The notes: generated by a model not told the origin, from the sequence alone. A stretch of DNA of 64,000 bases from Alicycliphilus denitrificans_A (GCF_044792555.1 NZ_CP126238.1:558001-622000); one strand, 5' to 3'; numbered from the stretch's first letter, positions 43,774 to 53,600 are shown. Numbers and translations are program-made.

Positions 43774-45288
43774 ATGGTGATCGACGAGCAAGCCCTGAGC
43801 GAGCTGGACGCAGAGCAACTGCGCGAAGTGACCCAGCGCCTGCTGGCCGAACTGCGTCACCAGCGCGCGCTCAACGAGAAGCTCACCTATGAGTGCGCGC
43901 TGCTCAAGCGGCTGAAGTTCGCCGCCCAATCCGAGCGGCACAGCGCCGATCAGAGGAGCCTGCTGGAAGACGAGATCGATGCCGACCTGGCGGCGGTCGC
44001 CGTCGAGATTGAGCAACTCCAGCCGCTTGCGGCTGCGCCCGAAGCCAAGCAACAGCCCAAACGCCAGAGCCTGCCTGCCCACCTGCCGCGCCGCGAGATC
44101 CGCCACGAGCCTGAGTCGACCACCTGCGCCTGCGGCTGCCAAATGAAGCGCATCGGCGAAGACGTGGCCGAGAAGCTGGACTACGTGCCGGGCGTGTTCA
44201 CCGTGGAGCGCTACATCCGTGGCAAGTGGGCGTGCACCCAGTGCGAAACCATCACCCAGGCGCCGGTCGAGGCCCATGTGATCGATAAAGGCATCCCGAC
44301 TGCCGGCCTGCTGGCCCAGGTGCTGGTGGCCAAGTACCAGGATCACCAGCCCTTGTACCGGCAGGAGAACATCTTTGGTCGCGCCGGTCTGGCGATTCCA
44401 AGATCCACCCTGGCGCAGTGGGTGGGCACCTGCGGTGCGCGGCTGCAACCGCTGGTCGATGCCCTGAAGGCCGAGGTGCTCGGCCACCGGGTGTTGCACG
44501 GTGATGAGACCCCGGTGGCCATGCTCAAGCCGGGCAACGGTAAAACGCACCGGGCCTACCTGTGGGCCTATGCCCCGGGAGCGTTTGAAGCCACGCGGGC
44601 CGTGGTCTATGACTTCTGCGAGTCCCGCGCCGGAGAACACGCCCGCGCCTTCCTGGGTGAGTGGCGCGGCAGCCTGATCTGTGACGACTATGCCGGCTAC
44701 AAGGCCAGCTTTAGCCAGGGCGTGACCGAAGCCGGTTGCCTGGCACACGCCCGGCGCAAGTTCTTCGACCTGCACGCGGCGGGCAAGAGCGAGATCGCCG
44801 AATTGGCCCTGGCGCAGTTCGCCCGGGTCTATGAGATCGAACGGCAAGTTCAGCCCCTGGCGGCACCAGAGCGGCTGCAGGTGCGCCAGCAGCACAGTCG
44901 GCCCATTCTGGACGCGTTGCACCAGTGGATGGTGCTGCAACGCCAGCAGGTGGCGGGCAACTCGGCGACGGCCAAGGCGCTGGACTACAGCCTCAAGCGA
45001 TGGGCTGCGCTCACGCGCTTCGTTGATGACCCGCAGCTGCCGCCGGACAACAATTGGATCGAAAACCAGATCAGGCCTGTGGCCCTGGGGCGCTCGAATT
45101 GGTTATTCGCAGGAAGCCTGCGCGCGGGCCAGCGGGCGGCCGCCGTGATGAGCCTGATCCAGTCAGCGCGCATGAACGGGCACGACCCATATGCCTATCT
45201 CAAGGATGTGCTGACCCGGCTGCCCACGCACAAGGCCAGCCGGATTGAAGAACTGCTGCCGCATCGCTGGCAACCCATCGACATCTGA
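43774..45288 (+). CDS. tnpC: IS66 family transposase (TnpC)
   Basis: The 504-residue transposase is full length. It has an N-terminal leucine-zipper-like coiled coil, a zinc-finger-like segment (STTCACGCQMKRIG and ACTQCE), and the DDE catalytic core: VLHGDETPVAML (Asp), LICDDYAGYKASF (Asp) and DNNWIENQIRPVALGRSNWL (Glu). The C-terminal tail covers YAYLKDVLTRLPTH. No frameshift is seen, so the element may still be active. Confidence 0.95.
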   Translation: MVIDEQALSELDAEQLREVTQRLLAELRHQRALNEKLTYECALLKRLKFAAQSERHSADQRSLLEDEIDADLAAVAVEIEQLQPLAAAPEAKQQPKRQSLPAHLPRREIRHEPESTTCACGCQMKRIGEDVAEKLDYVPGVFTVERYIRGKWACTQCETITQAPVEAHVIDKGIPTAGLLAQVLVAKYQDHQPLYRQENIFGRAGLAIPRSTLAQWVGTCGARLQPLVDALKAEVLGHRVLHGDETPVAMLKPGNGKTHRAYLWAYAPGAFEATRAVVYDFCESRAGEHARAFLGEWRGSLICDDYAGYKASFSQGVTEAGCLAHARRKFFDLHAAGKSEIAELALAQFARVYEIERQVQPLAAPERLQVRQQHSRPILDALHQWMVLQRQQVAGNSATAKALDYSLKRWAALTRFVDDPQLPPDNNWIENQIRPVALGRSNWLFAGSLRAGQRAAAVMSLIQSARMNGHDPYAYLKDVLTRLPTHKASRIEELLPHRWQPIDI

Positions 45289-45314
45289 TCATCAGCCATG
45301 GCCGCCAGCGGCGG

Positions 45315-45340
45315 TCAACATGGGTTTGCCGCGCGCTTAC
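45315..45340 (-). repeat. IS66 right inverted repeat
   Basis: The end reads GTAAGCGCGCGGCAAACCCA on the minus strand. The next base outward begins AGTGAAC, the last seven bases of a CRISPR repeat. Confidence 0.8.
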
Positions 45341-46368
45341 AGTGAACCCCCATTCGGCCCAGTTGAGCGGAACGTCCTATTTCTGAGCTGCCTATGCGGC
45401 AGTGAACACCACTGCCTTGCCCTTGATCGCCTTGAGCTTTTTCTGAGCTGCCTATGCGGCAGTGAACAACGAGCCTGCGCAGATCGGCCTGTGCTGCCTT
45501 TTCTGAGCTGCCTATGCGGCAGTGAACGCGCGGCGGCGTCGCGCTCGCTGGCGTAGCCTTTTCTGAGCTGCCTATGCGGCAGTGAACGACGTAGCCCGCG
45601 CCGGCGGCGTGGGCGTGGTTTTCTGAGCTGCCTATGCGGCAGTGAACGTCTGCGGGGCGGCAGAGCCCCCTTCGGAGCTTTTCTGAGCTGCCTATGCGGC
45701 AGTGAACCCACATGTGGGCGCCAAGCAGGTTGCCGTCGATTTCTGAGCTGCCTATGCGGCAGTGAACGCGCAAGCCTCGCGGTAGGCCTTCTTTGCTTTT
45801 TTCTGAGCTGCCTATGCGGCAGTGAACGCAGTGGTGAATCACGGCGGATCGGCCTTTGCGTTTCTGAGCTGCCTATGCGGCAGTGAACTCGGCGCGTGGA
45901 TTTTGAACACCCGAGGGCATTTTCTGAGCTGCCTATGCGGCAGTGAACTTTCACATTGCGATAAATTTAAATGTCTATTATTTCTGAGCTGCCTATGCGG
46001 CAGTGAACGCGAGGGGCTGGATTTCTCCCGCATCGTGGACTTTCTGAGCTGCCTATGCGGCAGTGAACCATGCCGTGGTGGACATCATCGACACCGGCCC
46101 TTTCTGAGCTGCCTATGCGGCAGTGAACCGCACCGGGGTGATCGGCGCGGGGGCGTTGGTTTTCTGAGCTGCCTATGCGGCAGTGAACCCGTTGCAGGCC
46201 GCCCGAGAGCTGGGGCGACTTTTCTGAGCTGCCTATGCGGCAGTGAACGAATCACATCGCGGATGGCGGCTTCTGCTATCTTTCTGAGCTGCCTATGCGG
46301 CAGTGAACACAGGCTTCAAGGGGACAAGGCGAGGACTGATTTTCTGAGCTGCCTATGCGGCAGTGAAC
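45341..46368 (-). CRISPR. Type I-F CRISPR array, leader-proximal block (17 repeats)
   Basis: The block begins with the 7-nt tail of a broken repeat (AGTGAAC), a 32-nt spacer, and then 17 full 28-bp repeats: eight every 60 bp from 45380 to 45800, and nine every 60 bp from 45861 to 46341. The single shift of 61 comes from a 33-nt spacer at 45828-45860. All full repeats are identical, consistent with the younger, leader-proximal end. Transcription runs leftward from the leader at 46369-46497. With the distal block this gives 38 intact spacers. Confidence 0.98.
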
Positions 46369-46395
46369 TAGCAGTCGATTTCTGTAACCACCTGA

Positions 46396-46407
46396 TTTTT
46401 AAAGAAC
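46396..46407 (-). promoter_or_regulatory. boxA-like antitermination element in CRISPR leader
   Basis: GTTCTTTAAAAA on the minus strand fits the boxA consensus GYTCTTTAANA. Its end is 27 nt upstream of the first repeat. boxA-dependent Nus-factor antitermination has been shown for other CRISPR arrays, where it protects long non-coding transcripts from Rho. Confidence 0.7.
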
Positions 46408-46422
46408 ATTCACCCTCCAAGC

Positions 46423-46451
46423 CGGAACACCCCAATTTCCGGGGTGTTCCG
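46423..46451 (-). terminator. Hairpin between cas6f and array
   Basis: CGGAACACCCC and GGGGTGTTCCG form a perfect 11-bp stem around a 7-nt loop. No T-run follows on the minus strand, so it may mark the end of the cas transcript without being a classical intrinsic terminator. Confidence 0.45.
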
Positions 46452-46497
46452 TAAGTACTTGATTGACAAGGCTCCGCAATGAACCTTGAAAAAAGGG

Positions 46498-47073
46498 TCA
46501 AAACCAGGGCACTGTCGCTTCATGCCCCAGGCCGTAGGCGTTAAAAGCTCCAGCGACTGGCTGCGCCTGTAATGGCCCGTGTTCTACGCACAGGCAAAAC
46601 GGCTGGCCCGTGCTGCTGCTGTGCAGTTGCACAAACGGCAGGTCAGGTCGCCGTTCCACGCTGTCGGGGATGGCGGCTGCAGCCTGTTCGGCAGTTTCGC
46701 CTTTACGCACCATGCGGCGGCGGCGCAGGCGGTCCACATTGGTCTTGAATTGGCGCCGCCGCACCGTGCGGTGCTGCGCGTTGACAGGCACCGGCAGCAG
46801 TTCGCTCACTTGCGTGTGGTCGCGCATGCCTTTGAGCCAGTCTTGCCCCATCAGGCGCTGCAGCGCCTCGGGCGTGCCGTGCAGGCGCAGCACCGCGCCC
46901 AGGGTGCGCTTTGTTAGCGGCTGGCCGATGTGCTGTGGGTAGCTCACCCCAATGTCGGTGGTTTGCCCTTGCACCAGCGCCCGGTGCAGCTTGGCCACCA
47001 GCGCGCCCAGCAGGTGCGGTTGGCTGAACTCCGGGTCGGGCAGCAGAGTGATGTCGATGTAGTACGTGGTCAT
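46498..47073 (-). CDS. cas6f: CRISPR-associated endoribonuclease Cas6f (Csy4)
   Basis: The 191-residue protein matches Csy4, the type I-F crRNA-processing nuclease. It starts MTTYYIDITLLPDPEFS, has the conserved histidine (about residue 30 in AKLHRAL), and the arginine-rich RNA-binding helix (RRRQFKTNVDRLRRRRMV). It cuts each repeat 3' of its hairpin and stays bound to the crRNA. The start at 47073 is preferred over an upstream frame that overlaps cas7f. It is the last gene of the cas operon. Confidence 0.95.
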   Translation of the reverse strand: MTTYYIDITLLPDPEFSQPHLLGALVAKLHRALVQGQTTDIGVSYPQHIGQPLTKRTLGAVLRLHGTPEALQRLMGQDWLKGMRDHTQVSELLPVPVNAQHRTVRRRQFKTNVDRLRRRRMVRKGETAEQAAAAIPDSVERRPDLPFVQLHSSSTGQPFCLCVEHGPLQAQPVAGAFNAYGLGHEATVPWF

Positions 47074-47086
47074 GGGGCCTCGCGGG

Positions 47087-48112
47087 TCAGCTGGCGTCGC
47101 CAAACACGCCACCACGGATCAGCACGGCCATCACAAAGTGCTGCTGCTCCGCGGGCGGCACCTGGTCTTTCAGCAGCCAGCTGTCCAGCAGGGTGTAAAA
47201 GTCCAGCTTCTGCTTGGGCTGGCGGTAGGCCTTGCCCTGGGTGGTGACCGAGCCATAGGGCTCCACAGCGATGGGGCCAAGTTCTTCTGCCCCTTCGTAC
47301 CAAGTGTCGATGGTGCGGATGGCGTTGCCGATCTTTTGCGAGTGGATGGCGGCCACGCCGTTCACGTGATACAGCGTCTTGCTCTTACCCGCGCTGCCCT
47401 TGTCCAGAATCAACTCTTGAGATGGGAACACCTCCTGCCCTGCACCCTGACGCACAAAGGCCGTCACCCGCAGCAGCACATGCTGCGATCCAGCCAGCCC
47501 GGCGGCAATCGCCTGGCCCAGTTCTTCCAGGCCTTTTGCTTCGATATTAATAGCATTTACCGCACGAGTATTGAGCTCCAGAGCATCAAATGACCATGTT
47601 TTTGCGGCTTGGCCGTCCTGCATTTGCTCCACAGTCACTTCCACCTGCTCTGCCCCTGCGCGGTTGCGCCACAGGAAGCGGCCATTGGCCAGGTTGGCCG
47701 CGTAGCGCCGGGCCAGCTCGCCAAAGCCGTGCTGCTGCACATAGCCCTGCACGGTGGCCAGCAGCTTGGCCTGGTAGGCCGCGCTGTTGCAGGCTGATGG
47801 TGTGCCCGCACCGCCTAGCACGCGCAGCGTGAACTGCACCTTGAGCGTGTCGGCCTCGGCGGGCAGGGCGGCTACGTCTACGGTCTGCAGGTTGGGGTTC
47901 TCGATGGCAGCGTCCAGCTTGGCGGGGTCCTGGTCTTTGGCCTTGAGCCGGTTGCTGATGGTGCCGCGCACAGACTTCTCACGGATTGCTACGGACTGCC
48001 AGGCATGGGACCGTGCGCGGTCTTCCCAGCGGCCTGCATGGAATACCGCGTCGGACGGGTCCAGCTTGCGTTCAAAGGCCAGGACGGAAGCGGTGGTGAG
48101 TTTGTCGGTCAT
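47087..48112 (-). CDS. cas7f: Cascade backbone protein Cas7f (Csy3)
   Basis: The 341-residue protein matches Csy3, six copies of which form the I-F surveillance-complex filament on the crRNA. Landmarks are TASVLAFERKLDPSDAVFHA, the SVRGTISNRLKAKDQDP segment, VQFTLRVLGG, ANGRFLWRNRAGAEQVEV and the late FYTLLDSWLLKDQVP. It lies 13 nt upstream of cas6f and 56 nt downstream of cas5f. Confidence 0.95.
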   Translation of the reverse strand: MTDKLTTASVLAFERKLDPSDAVFHAGRWEDRARSHAWQSVAIREKSVRGTISNRLKAKDQDPAKLDAAIENPNLQTVDVAALPAEADTLKVQFTLRVLGGAGTPSACNSAAYQAKLLATVQGYVQQHGFGELARRYAANLANGRFLWRNRAGAEQVEVTVEQMQDGQAAKTWSFDALELNTRAVNAINIEAKGLEELGQAIAAGLAGSQHVLLRVTAFVRQGAGQEVFPSQELILDKGSAGKSKTLYHVNGVAAIHSQKIGNAIRTIDTWYEGAEELGPIAVEPYGSVTTQGKAYRQPKQKLDFYTLLDSWLLKDQVPPAEQQHFVMAVLIRGGVFGDAS

Positions 48113-48168
48113 GGTGTCAATCTTTCAAAAATGGGGGAATTGAATGCGAAGGGGTCGGTAAGCGGGGC

Positions 48169-49254
48169 TCAGGTGTAGTCATAGGCCTCGGCGTCGTCCC
48201 ATTCGTCCAGCGTGTCGGCAGGAGCAGCGGCCTCTGCGCTAGCGGCGTCCGCTTGCGTGGGCTGGTAGGTATTGCGGCAGCGGTACAAGCCCTTGGCCTC
48301 GTCGGCTTCGGCATGCCACAGCAACTGGCCCAGGTGCGTCAGGCGGTGCGGGCTGATCCATTCGCCCAGCGCATAGACCGACTCCACAAACCGCAGCGGC
48401 ACCATGGCATCACGTGCATTGCGCACCGTGCCCGCCGCATGCGCCTGGGACGTGAGTGCGGCATAGCCCACAGGGATGGGCACCACCCAGCCGCTGCCTT
48501 TGGGCCGCCGTGGATCGGCCCATTGCACCTGCCCATCTGGCGCAGGGGTGCCGCTATCAGGCAGCACGGGTTCGTAGTTGAAGCGGGCCGCATGCAGCCA
48601 TGCGTCCAGCAGCGTGGTATCGGGCTGGGTGGTGCGCAGGTCGTGCACCCTTTGGGCTAGCAGGTCGTCGCGCCCCACCAGGGCAAATCCAGGCAGCCAT
48701 TGCCGCCGCCACTGGCGAAATTCTTTTTCTGCTGCCTTGGAGTCTTCGGGCACGATGGCCATCCAGGGCCGCACGCGCTTGCCCGGCACGGGGCGCGAGG
48801 GCAGCACGCTGCCCCCCGCCACACGCATGCCTGCCAGGATGTGGCCTGCCTGCGTGGCCCAGTCGTCCAGTTGCGCCTGGTTGCCCTGCACCAGCGCCGC
48901 TGGGGTGCCGGGCACGCGCTTTTCCGAAACGGCCAGCACCAGCGTGATCTGCAGGTGCATGCGGCCTTCTTCCACGATGGCTGCGGTGCTGCCGTCTTTG
49001 TCCACCGGGTTGCGCGTGAGGTTGAAGCTGCGCACATAGCCCTGCGTGACCTGCTCCTGGTGGTGATGGCACACCACGCCCACGCCGTGCAGCCGCAGCG
49101 GCACACCGGCCTGGGCCAGCTTGCGCTCCAGCGCCCACATCACGCCGGTAAAGGCGGTGATGGAGGGGAAGCCGTGCGTGAGCGGGCTGGCAATAGCGTT
49201 GGCGTTCTGGATGCGCAAGTGGGGCAGGACGAGAATGGCTTGGGGTTGCGTCAT
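48169..49254 (-). CDS. cas5f: Cascade protein Cas5f (Csy2)
   Basis: The 361-residue protein matches Csy2, which with Cas8f caps the 5' handle of the crRNA. It begins ILVLPHLRIQNANAIASPLT and includes FPSITAFTGVMWALERKL and VVPIPVGYAALTSQA. It overlaps the end of cas8f by 4 nt. The acidic C-terminal tail (about 30 residues) extends beyond the usual fold. Confidence 0.93.
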   Translation of the reverse strand: MTQPQAILVLPHLRIQNANAIASPLTHGFPSITAFTGVMWALERKLAQAGVPLRLHGVGVVCHHHQEQVTQGYVRSFNLTRNPVDKDGSTAAIVEEGRMHLQITLVLAVSEKRVPGTPAALVQGNQAQLDDWATQAGHILAGMRVAGGSVLPSRPVPGKRVRPWMAIVPEDSKAAEKEFRQWRRQWLPGFALVGRDDLLAQRVHDLRTTQPDTTLLDAWLHAARFNYEPVLPDSGTPAPDGQVQWADPRRPKGSGWVVPIPVGYAALTSQAHAAGTVRNARDAMVPLRFVESVYALGEWISPHRLTHLGQLLWHAEADEAKGLYRCRNTYQPTQADAASAEAAAPADTLDEWDDAEAYDYT

Positions 49255-50618
49255 GGTGTGACCTCCGTAGCCGTGCGGTCCAACCGCTGGCGCAGTGCGC
49301 GCAATTGCTGTTGAAAGCCGTCCTCGTCAGTCAGCAGCTCTTTCTGCCATGCACGCGCTTCCGCGTCCCCCACCGGCAGCTTGCCGCGCAACTGCGCGTT
49401 GAGCCAGTTGGCAAAGCGTTGGCCCACTGCGGCAGGCCAATCCATCTGCAACCACTCGCGGGCAAATTCGGCTTCATCAGGGCGTTCGGCGCGCAGCGGG
49501 TCCAGCCACAGTTGTTCGGCGCGGTGCAGATCCGCAAAGCGCTCGTCATCCCGGCTCCACCCCGGCGGCAGGATCTGCTGCAACTCGGCGGCCAGCGAGA
49601 CCAGCTCGTCCACCATCGTGTCCAGCAGCTCCTCGCGCCGCTCACGGGTGGCCAAGTTGGCGTCGGGGTCAGATTCCAAAAAAACCCGCAGTGTCCGTAC
49701 GGCGCGGCGCACCTCGGGACGGGCGATGAACAGCTTGTCGAACACGGAGGCCGCATGCACCGGCAGCCGCACCGCGCTGGCCTGCCACTGCGGCGGCAGC
49801 GACGACAGCAGGTAGTTCATGCCCCGCCGCTCGCTGTTGAGCTGGCTGATGTTCTGCGGCTTGGTGCCGCCCATGTTCTGCACGGCCAGGCCGGGGTAGT
49901 CATGGAACACGCCACCATGCATCTTGCGCTCGCGCCGAGCCTGGCGGGCGGCCTTGTTGGCCTCGCCAAAGCGGTCTTCCTGCACCTGGGCGTGCACCGC
50001 ATGGGCCAGCGACGTGGCGTACAGCGGGGCCAGTAGGGTGTAGTCGCCATCGTCACAGGCATCGCTGCCCGTCAGCCAATACAACTGCTTGGCCAGGGTA
50101 TGGCTGCTGGGGCCTTCGGCGCGGGGCTGGGTCAGCGACACAAACGCATCGCGCAGCGCCTGGGCTTGTGCTGGATCGGCATGCAGAGCTGTTAATGCGT
50201 CAGCGTCCTGCGCCAACAAGGCGACGAGCAGGCTGCGCCCGTTCACTTCCAGCTTGAGCAGCTTGTACACATCCAGTGCAGCAGCGTTGCCCACCACATC
50301 GCCCACAAAGCGCTCGCCCAGCGCGTGGCTGCCCAACTCGGCCAGCGGGGGCAGGGTGCGGGGCTCCACATACAGGTTGGTGCCCCGCGCATCGGGGTGG
50401 ATGGGTTTGAGGGAGTGGGTGACGGCCTGGATTTGCTGCACACGCCGTGCGGCATCTTCCAGCCATGGGGTGGGCTGATGTTGTGCAAGCAGCTCTGCGC
50501 GTTTTCCTTCCTCATCGGCTTTGAGCTTCTCCAGCTTGGCATTCAGTCGCTCTTGCAGGAATGCGTGGATTGCCTCTCGGTAGTTGCTGAAAGTGGGCGG
50601 TGCTTCATTCGGTGGCAT
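49251..50618 (-). CDS. cas8f: Cascade large subunit Cas8f (Csy1)
   Basis: The 455-residue protein matches Csy1, the I-F large subunit that recognises the GG protospacer-adjacent motif. Landmarks are the helical N-terminus FSNYREAIHAFLQERLNAKL, KPIHPDARGTNLYV and GGTKPQNISQLNSERRGMNYLL. It is 45 nt downstream of cas2-3 and overlaps cas5f by 4 nt. Confidence 0.95.
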   Translation of the reverse strand: MPPNEAPPTFSNYREAIHAFLQERLNAKLEKLKADEEGKRAELLAQHQPTPWLEDAARRVQQIQAVTHSLKPIHPDARGTNLYVEPRTLPPLAELGSHALGERFVGDVVGNAAALDVYKLLKLEVNGRSLLVALLAQDADALTALHADPAQAQALRDAFVSLTQPRAEGPSSHTLAKQLYWLTGSDACDDGDYTLLAPLYATSLAHAVHAQVQEDRFGEANKAARQARRERKMHGGVFHDYPGLAVQNMGGTKPQNISQLNSERRGMNYLLSSLPPQWQASAVRLPVHAASVFDKLFIARPEVRRAVRTLRVFLESDPDANLATRERREELLDTMVDELVSLAAELQQILPPGWSRDDERFADLHRAEQLWLDPLRAERPDEAEFAREWLQMDWPAAVGQRFANWLNAQLRGKLPVGDAEARAWQKELLTDEDGFQQQLRALRQRLDRTATEVTP

Positions 50619-50663
50619 GCCTTGGCCCTCCTGGTGGGTTATGTTTTCGATACCTCTCTGTCA

Positions 50664-53600
50664 TCAAGACGCCTCCTTCTTGTTGAAACCTAGTTGTTCG
50701 TGCCACCGCCAGCCTGCCTGGCATTGCGGCAGGCTGGCGGTGGCATAGCGTTCTGCGCAGTGCTCCAGCGACAAGCCCTGCGCTTGCGCCAGCGCTGCCA
50801 ATTCCTCCATCAAACTCACCTGCGGCCAGGGCGATACGCTGGGTGACGCCAGTTGTGCTGCGGACACCGGGTGGCACAGGCTTTGGTGGATGGGCACATA
50901 GAGCTTCTCGTAGCGCCGCTCCCCGTCTTGCACGCGGTGTAGCTGCAGGGTTTCTTCCTCCTCGTCCGGTAGCAGGGCCACGTCGTCGCGTTGCTGTGGT
51001 TCGTAGCGAAAGCGCTGGAACTGCGGCAGCAGGCCGGTGAGCCACAGGGATCGGGGCGTGTCCGGTTGTGGCTCGTGCCACTGCAGGCAGGCCGCATGGG
51101 TGGGCGTTGCGGTGCCTTGCGGTTTAGGCAGCAGGCTGTCGTGCATGCGGGCGTGCTCCAGGTCTGTCCAGCGGCGGCTGGGCACCAGCTTGTCGGCTGG
51201 CAGCGCAATGCGCGGTTGCGCATCCACCGGCCAGGCTGCGGCTTCGCCCACCTCTCGCGCCAGCAGGTCGTGCAAATGGTGGGACTTGAGCTGAAACGGC
51301 GCATGTGCTGTCTCAAACCCCGGCTTTTCGTACGCAGGCTTGCCGGGTTTTTTGTAATGCCGCAGATTGCTGTCCAGCACCGCCATGTTCACCCCGCCCA
51401 CCACCCCTGCCCGGTGCCGCCGCACGCGCCCGGCCAGCTGGATGAGCGAGCGCATGGACGAGGGCTCCACCACGGCCCAGTCGTAGTCGTGGTCGCGGCC
51501 CACTTCGGTCACGGGGCTGCCCAGCACGATGAACAGGTGGTGGGGCTCGGTGTGGGCGTCGATGAGGGCACGCAGGGCGGGGCGGTGCAGCGCGGGGTCG
51601 TGGCCGTCTTTGGCGCCCCGGCGGTTGAGCAGGGTGTCCAGTTGCTGCTCGATGGCCGAGCGCAGCAGCAAGGGGAACTGCGAGTGGTACACACACAGAT
51701 GAATGCGCACCGTGCCTTGCAGCGCGGGTGGCAGTGCATCAGCCGCGTATATGGCCAGTGCCACGTCGTACAGCGGCGCGATGTTGGCCATGCGGATGAG
51801 GCCCAGGCTCACGCGCTTTCCGCTGGCGTCCTGGCTGTGGTTGTGGGGCTGCTGGTGCAGTTGCCAGGCTTGCGCCAGCACCAGGCGGGCAAAGTCCTTG
51901 CGGCGCTCGGCTTCTTGCATGCCGTGCCAGGTGTCGGGCAGGGTGGCAATGTGGGCGATGCGGCGTACTTCGGCCTGCTTCAGCTTGGCGACGCGCTTGC
52001 GCACGTATTGGCTGTGTGCTTCGCGGAAGACAGCTCCGTCCGCGCAGTCTTGGGTGGCTTGGTGGAACTCGTCGATCCACAGGCAGCACACATTCACGCT
52101 CTCGCCGGGCCGCTCGCTGCGGTGGCGCTGGTACACGGCACGCCCGGCGTGGTAGGCCAGGAACAGCCCTTCCACCAGCGCAGGCGGCAGCGTGGCCGAT
52201 GACAGCAGCACGCGGCTGCCCAGCAGGCCCGCCCAGTGCACCAGCCGCGTGAGCGCGGGCAGATCGGCCATGTCGAAGTCGTCGGGTTCGTCCAGTACCA
52301 GGTCGCTGGTCAGCAGGCGCAGCATGGGGGCGATCTGGCGGCCGCCGCGCAGGCTTTCGGTGGCGGGGGTGAGGTGGTCCACGGTGCACACCAGCAGCGG
52401 TGCGGCAATCAGCGCGCGGGCTTTGGCATCGTCCGTCAGGCGTTGCAGCAGCGGGTGCTGGTCGTTGCCCTCGTAGAGCACGGTGCCGACTTCATCCAGC
52501 AGCGCCTGGCTGGATGCGGAGCCGGTGGCCTCGGCCTGCTGCTCCCAGTATTCAAACAGCGCCCGGCTGGCCGCGCCGCCGACCTGGATGGCCAGTTGCT
52601 CGTCATTCAGTTGCAGGTCGTTCTGGAAGACCCGTCCTGTCTGCAACGTGAGAGTGCGCAAGCCCATGGCAAACGCACAGCGCATGCCCGTGGCCGGGTC
52701 GGCCAGCGCGTTCATCACCCGGGCGTTGCCCAGCGTCTTGCCGCAGCCGGTGGAGGCCATGTTGACGATGAAGGCGCCTTGCTGCGCTGCGCGGGCGCGC
52801 ACGCTGGCAGCCAGATCGGCGGCCTTGTCTTGCCAGGCAAAGCGCGGGTCGGCGCTGCGCTTTTTGAGGGGCTTGTGGTTCTTGAGCGCGGGCAGGCTGT
52901 GCGTAAGGCTGGGCAGGGAGCGCGCCACCAGCGTGGCGTGGGCTTGCACGCCCAGCAGGTGCTCGTCCAGGGTTTGATTGAAAAGTGGGCTCTGGCGCTT
53001 TTCCATCAAGCGCAGGAAACTATCGTTTTGATAGTGAACGCTGCGTGTGTTGGCATACAGTGGGTAGGCTGCGTTGCGGTACGGAGCGCGCCGGGCTTCG
53101 TCGGTGATGCTGGAGTAGTGGTGGTCGGCCAGCATGAGGCACAGGCGCGCGACATGCATGGCAAACGGGTCGTGCAGCACCGACCGCTGGCTGTGCACCT
53201 GGGACAGCTCCAGGAGTTTGCGTGCGTAGCGGGCGGCCTGCTTGCGCCAGGCCGGGGTGGTGACTGGCAGCCCGTGCGGGAAGCGCCAGTGGGCTTGCAC
53301 CGTGGCGTGGTCCGCGCGCTCGCGTGGCTCGTTCCAGTCGGCACTGATGCGCAGCAGCACATCGTCCAGAACGCCAGCGTTCAGGAAGCCAGGGCGCGCG
53401 CCAAAGCGGCGGTATGTGATCCTGCCCTCCTCTACGTCTGCGTCGTCACTGCCGTTGGGCTGCTCCACAGGCAGGCACGGAAGCCGGTGGTGGGTGAACA
53501 CCAGCCACGCCAGGGCTTGCGCCAACGGCGCATGACTCAGCGCGGCGAAAGGAAGTGCGCTTTTCGCTCGCGGCTCATCCAACCCATCGCGCAGTAATCG

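Larger units (their letters stand above)
42843..45340 (+). mobile_element. IS66-family insertion sequence inside the CRISPR array
   Basis: The element is about 2,498 bp and carries tnpA, tnpB and the DDE transposase gene tnpC. Terminal inverted repeats are GTATGCGGCTGGCGAACCCA at 42843 and, in complement, GTAAGCGCGCGGCAAACCCA ending at 45340; 20 of 26 positions agree. IS66 elements usually make an 8-bp target duplication. Here the flanks are GAACCACC on the left and AGTGAACC on the right, so no duplication is present. The left end sits inside a spacer and the right end inside a repeat. This implies deletion of array sequence or recombination after insertion. Confidence 0.9.
46369..46497 (-). 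promoter_or_regulatory. CRISPR leader
   Basis: This gap separates cas6f from the first repeat. On the minus strand it holds a perfect 11-bp hairpin, then a boxA-like element and an AT-rich tail directly before the repeat. A TTGTCA box is present but no matching -10 box is convincing. New spacers should be added at this end. Confidence 0.75.

Noticed and set aside
42815..45347. CAGTGAAC as an 8-bp target duplication of the IS66 element
   Set aside because: It would need the element to start right after the repeat at 42823 and lose its final C. The sequence there (TCCGTATTGG) has no match to the right inverted repeat, whereas 42843 matches in 20 of 26 positions.
42190..46454. Long open frames encoding repeated peptides such as LSCLCGSE or SLPHRQLRK
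   Set aside because: They are translations of CRISPR repeats, which happen to lack stops in several frames because the unit is 60 bp. They have no start signals or similarity to proteins.
47545..47590. Copy of the dispersed repeat in cas7f (ATTAATAGC stretch)
   Set aside because: Only the AATAGC motif fits; the GCGCTT and AAGCGC parts are absent.
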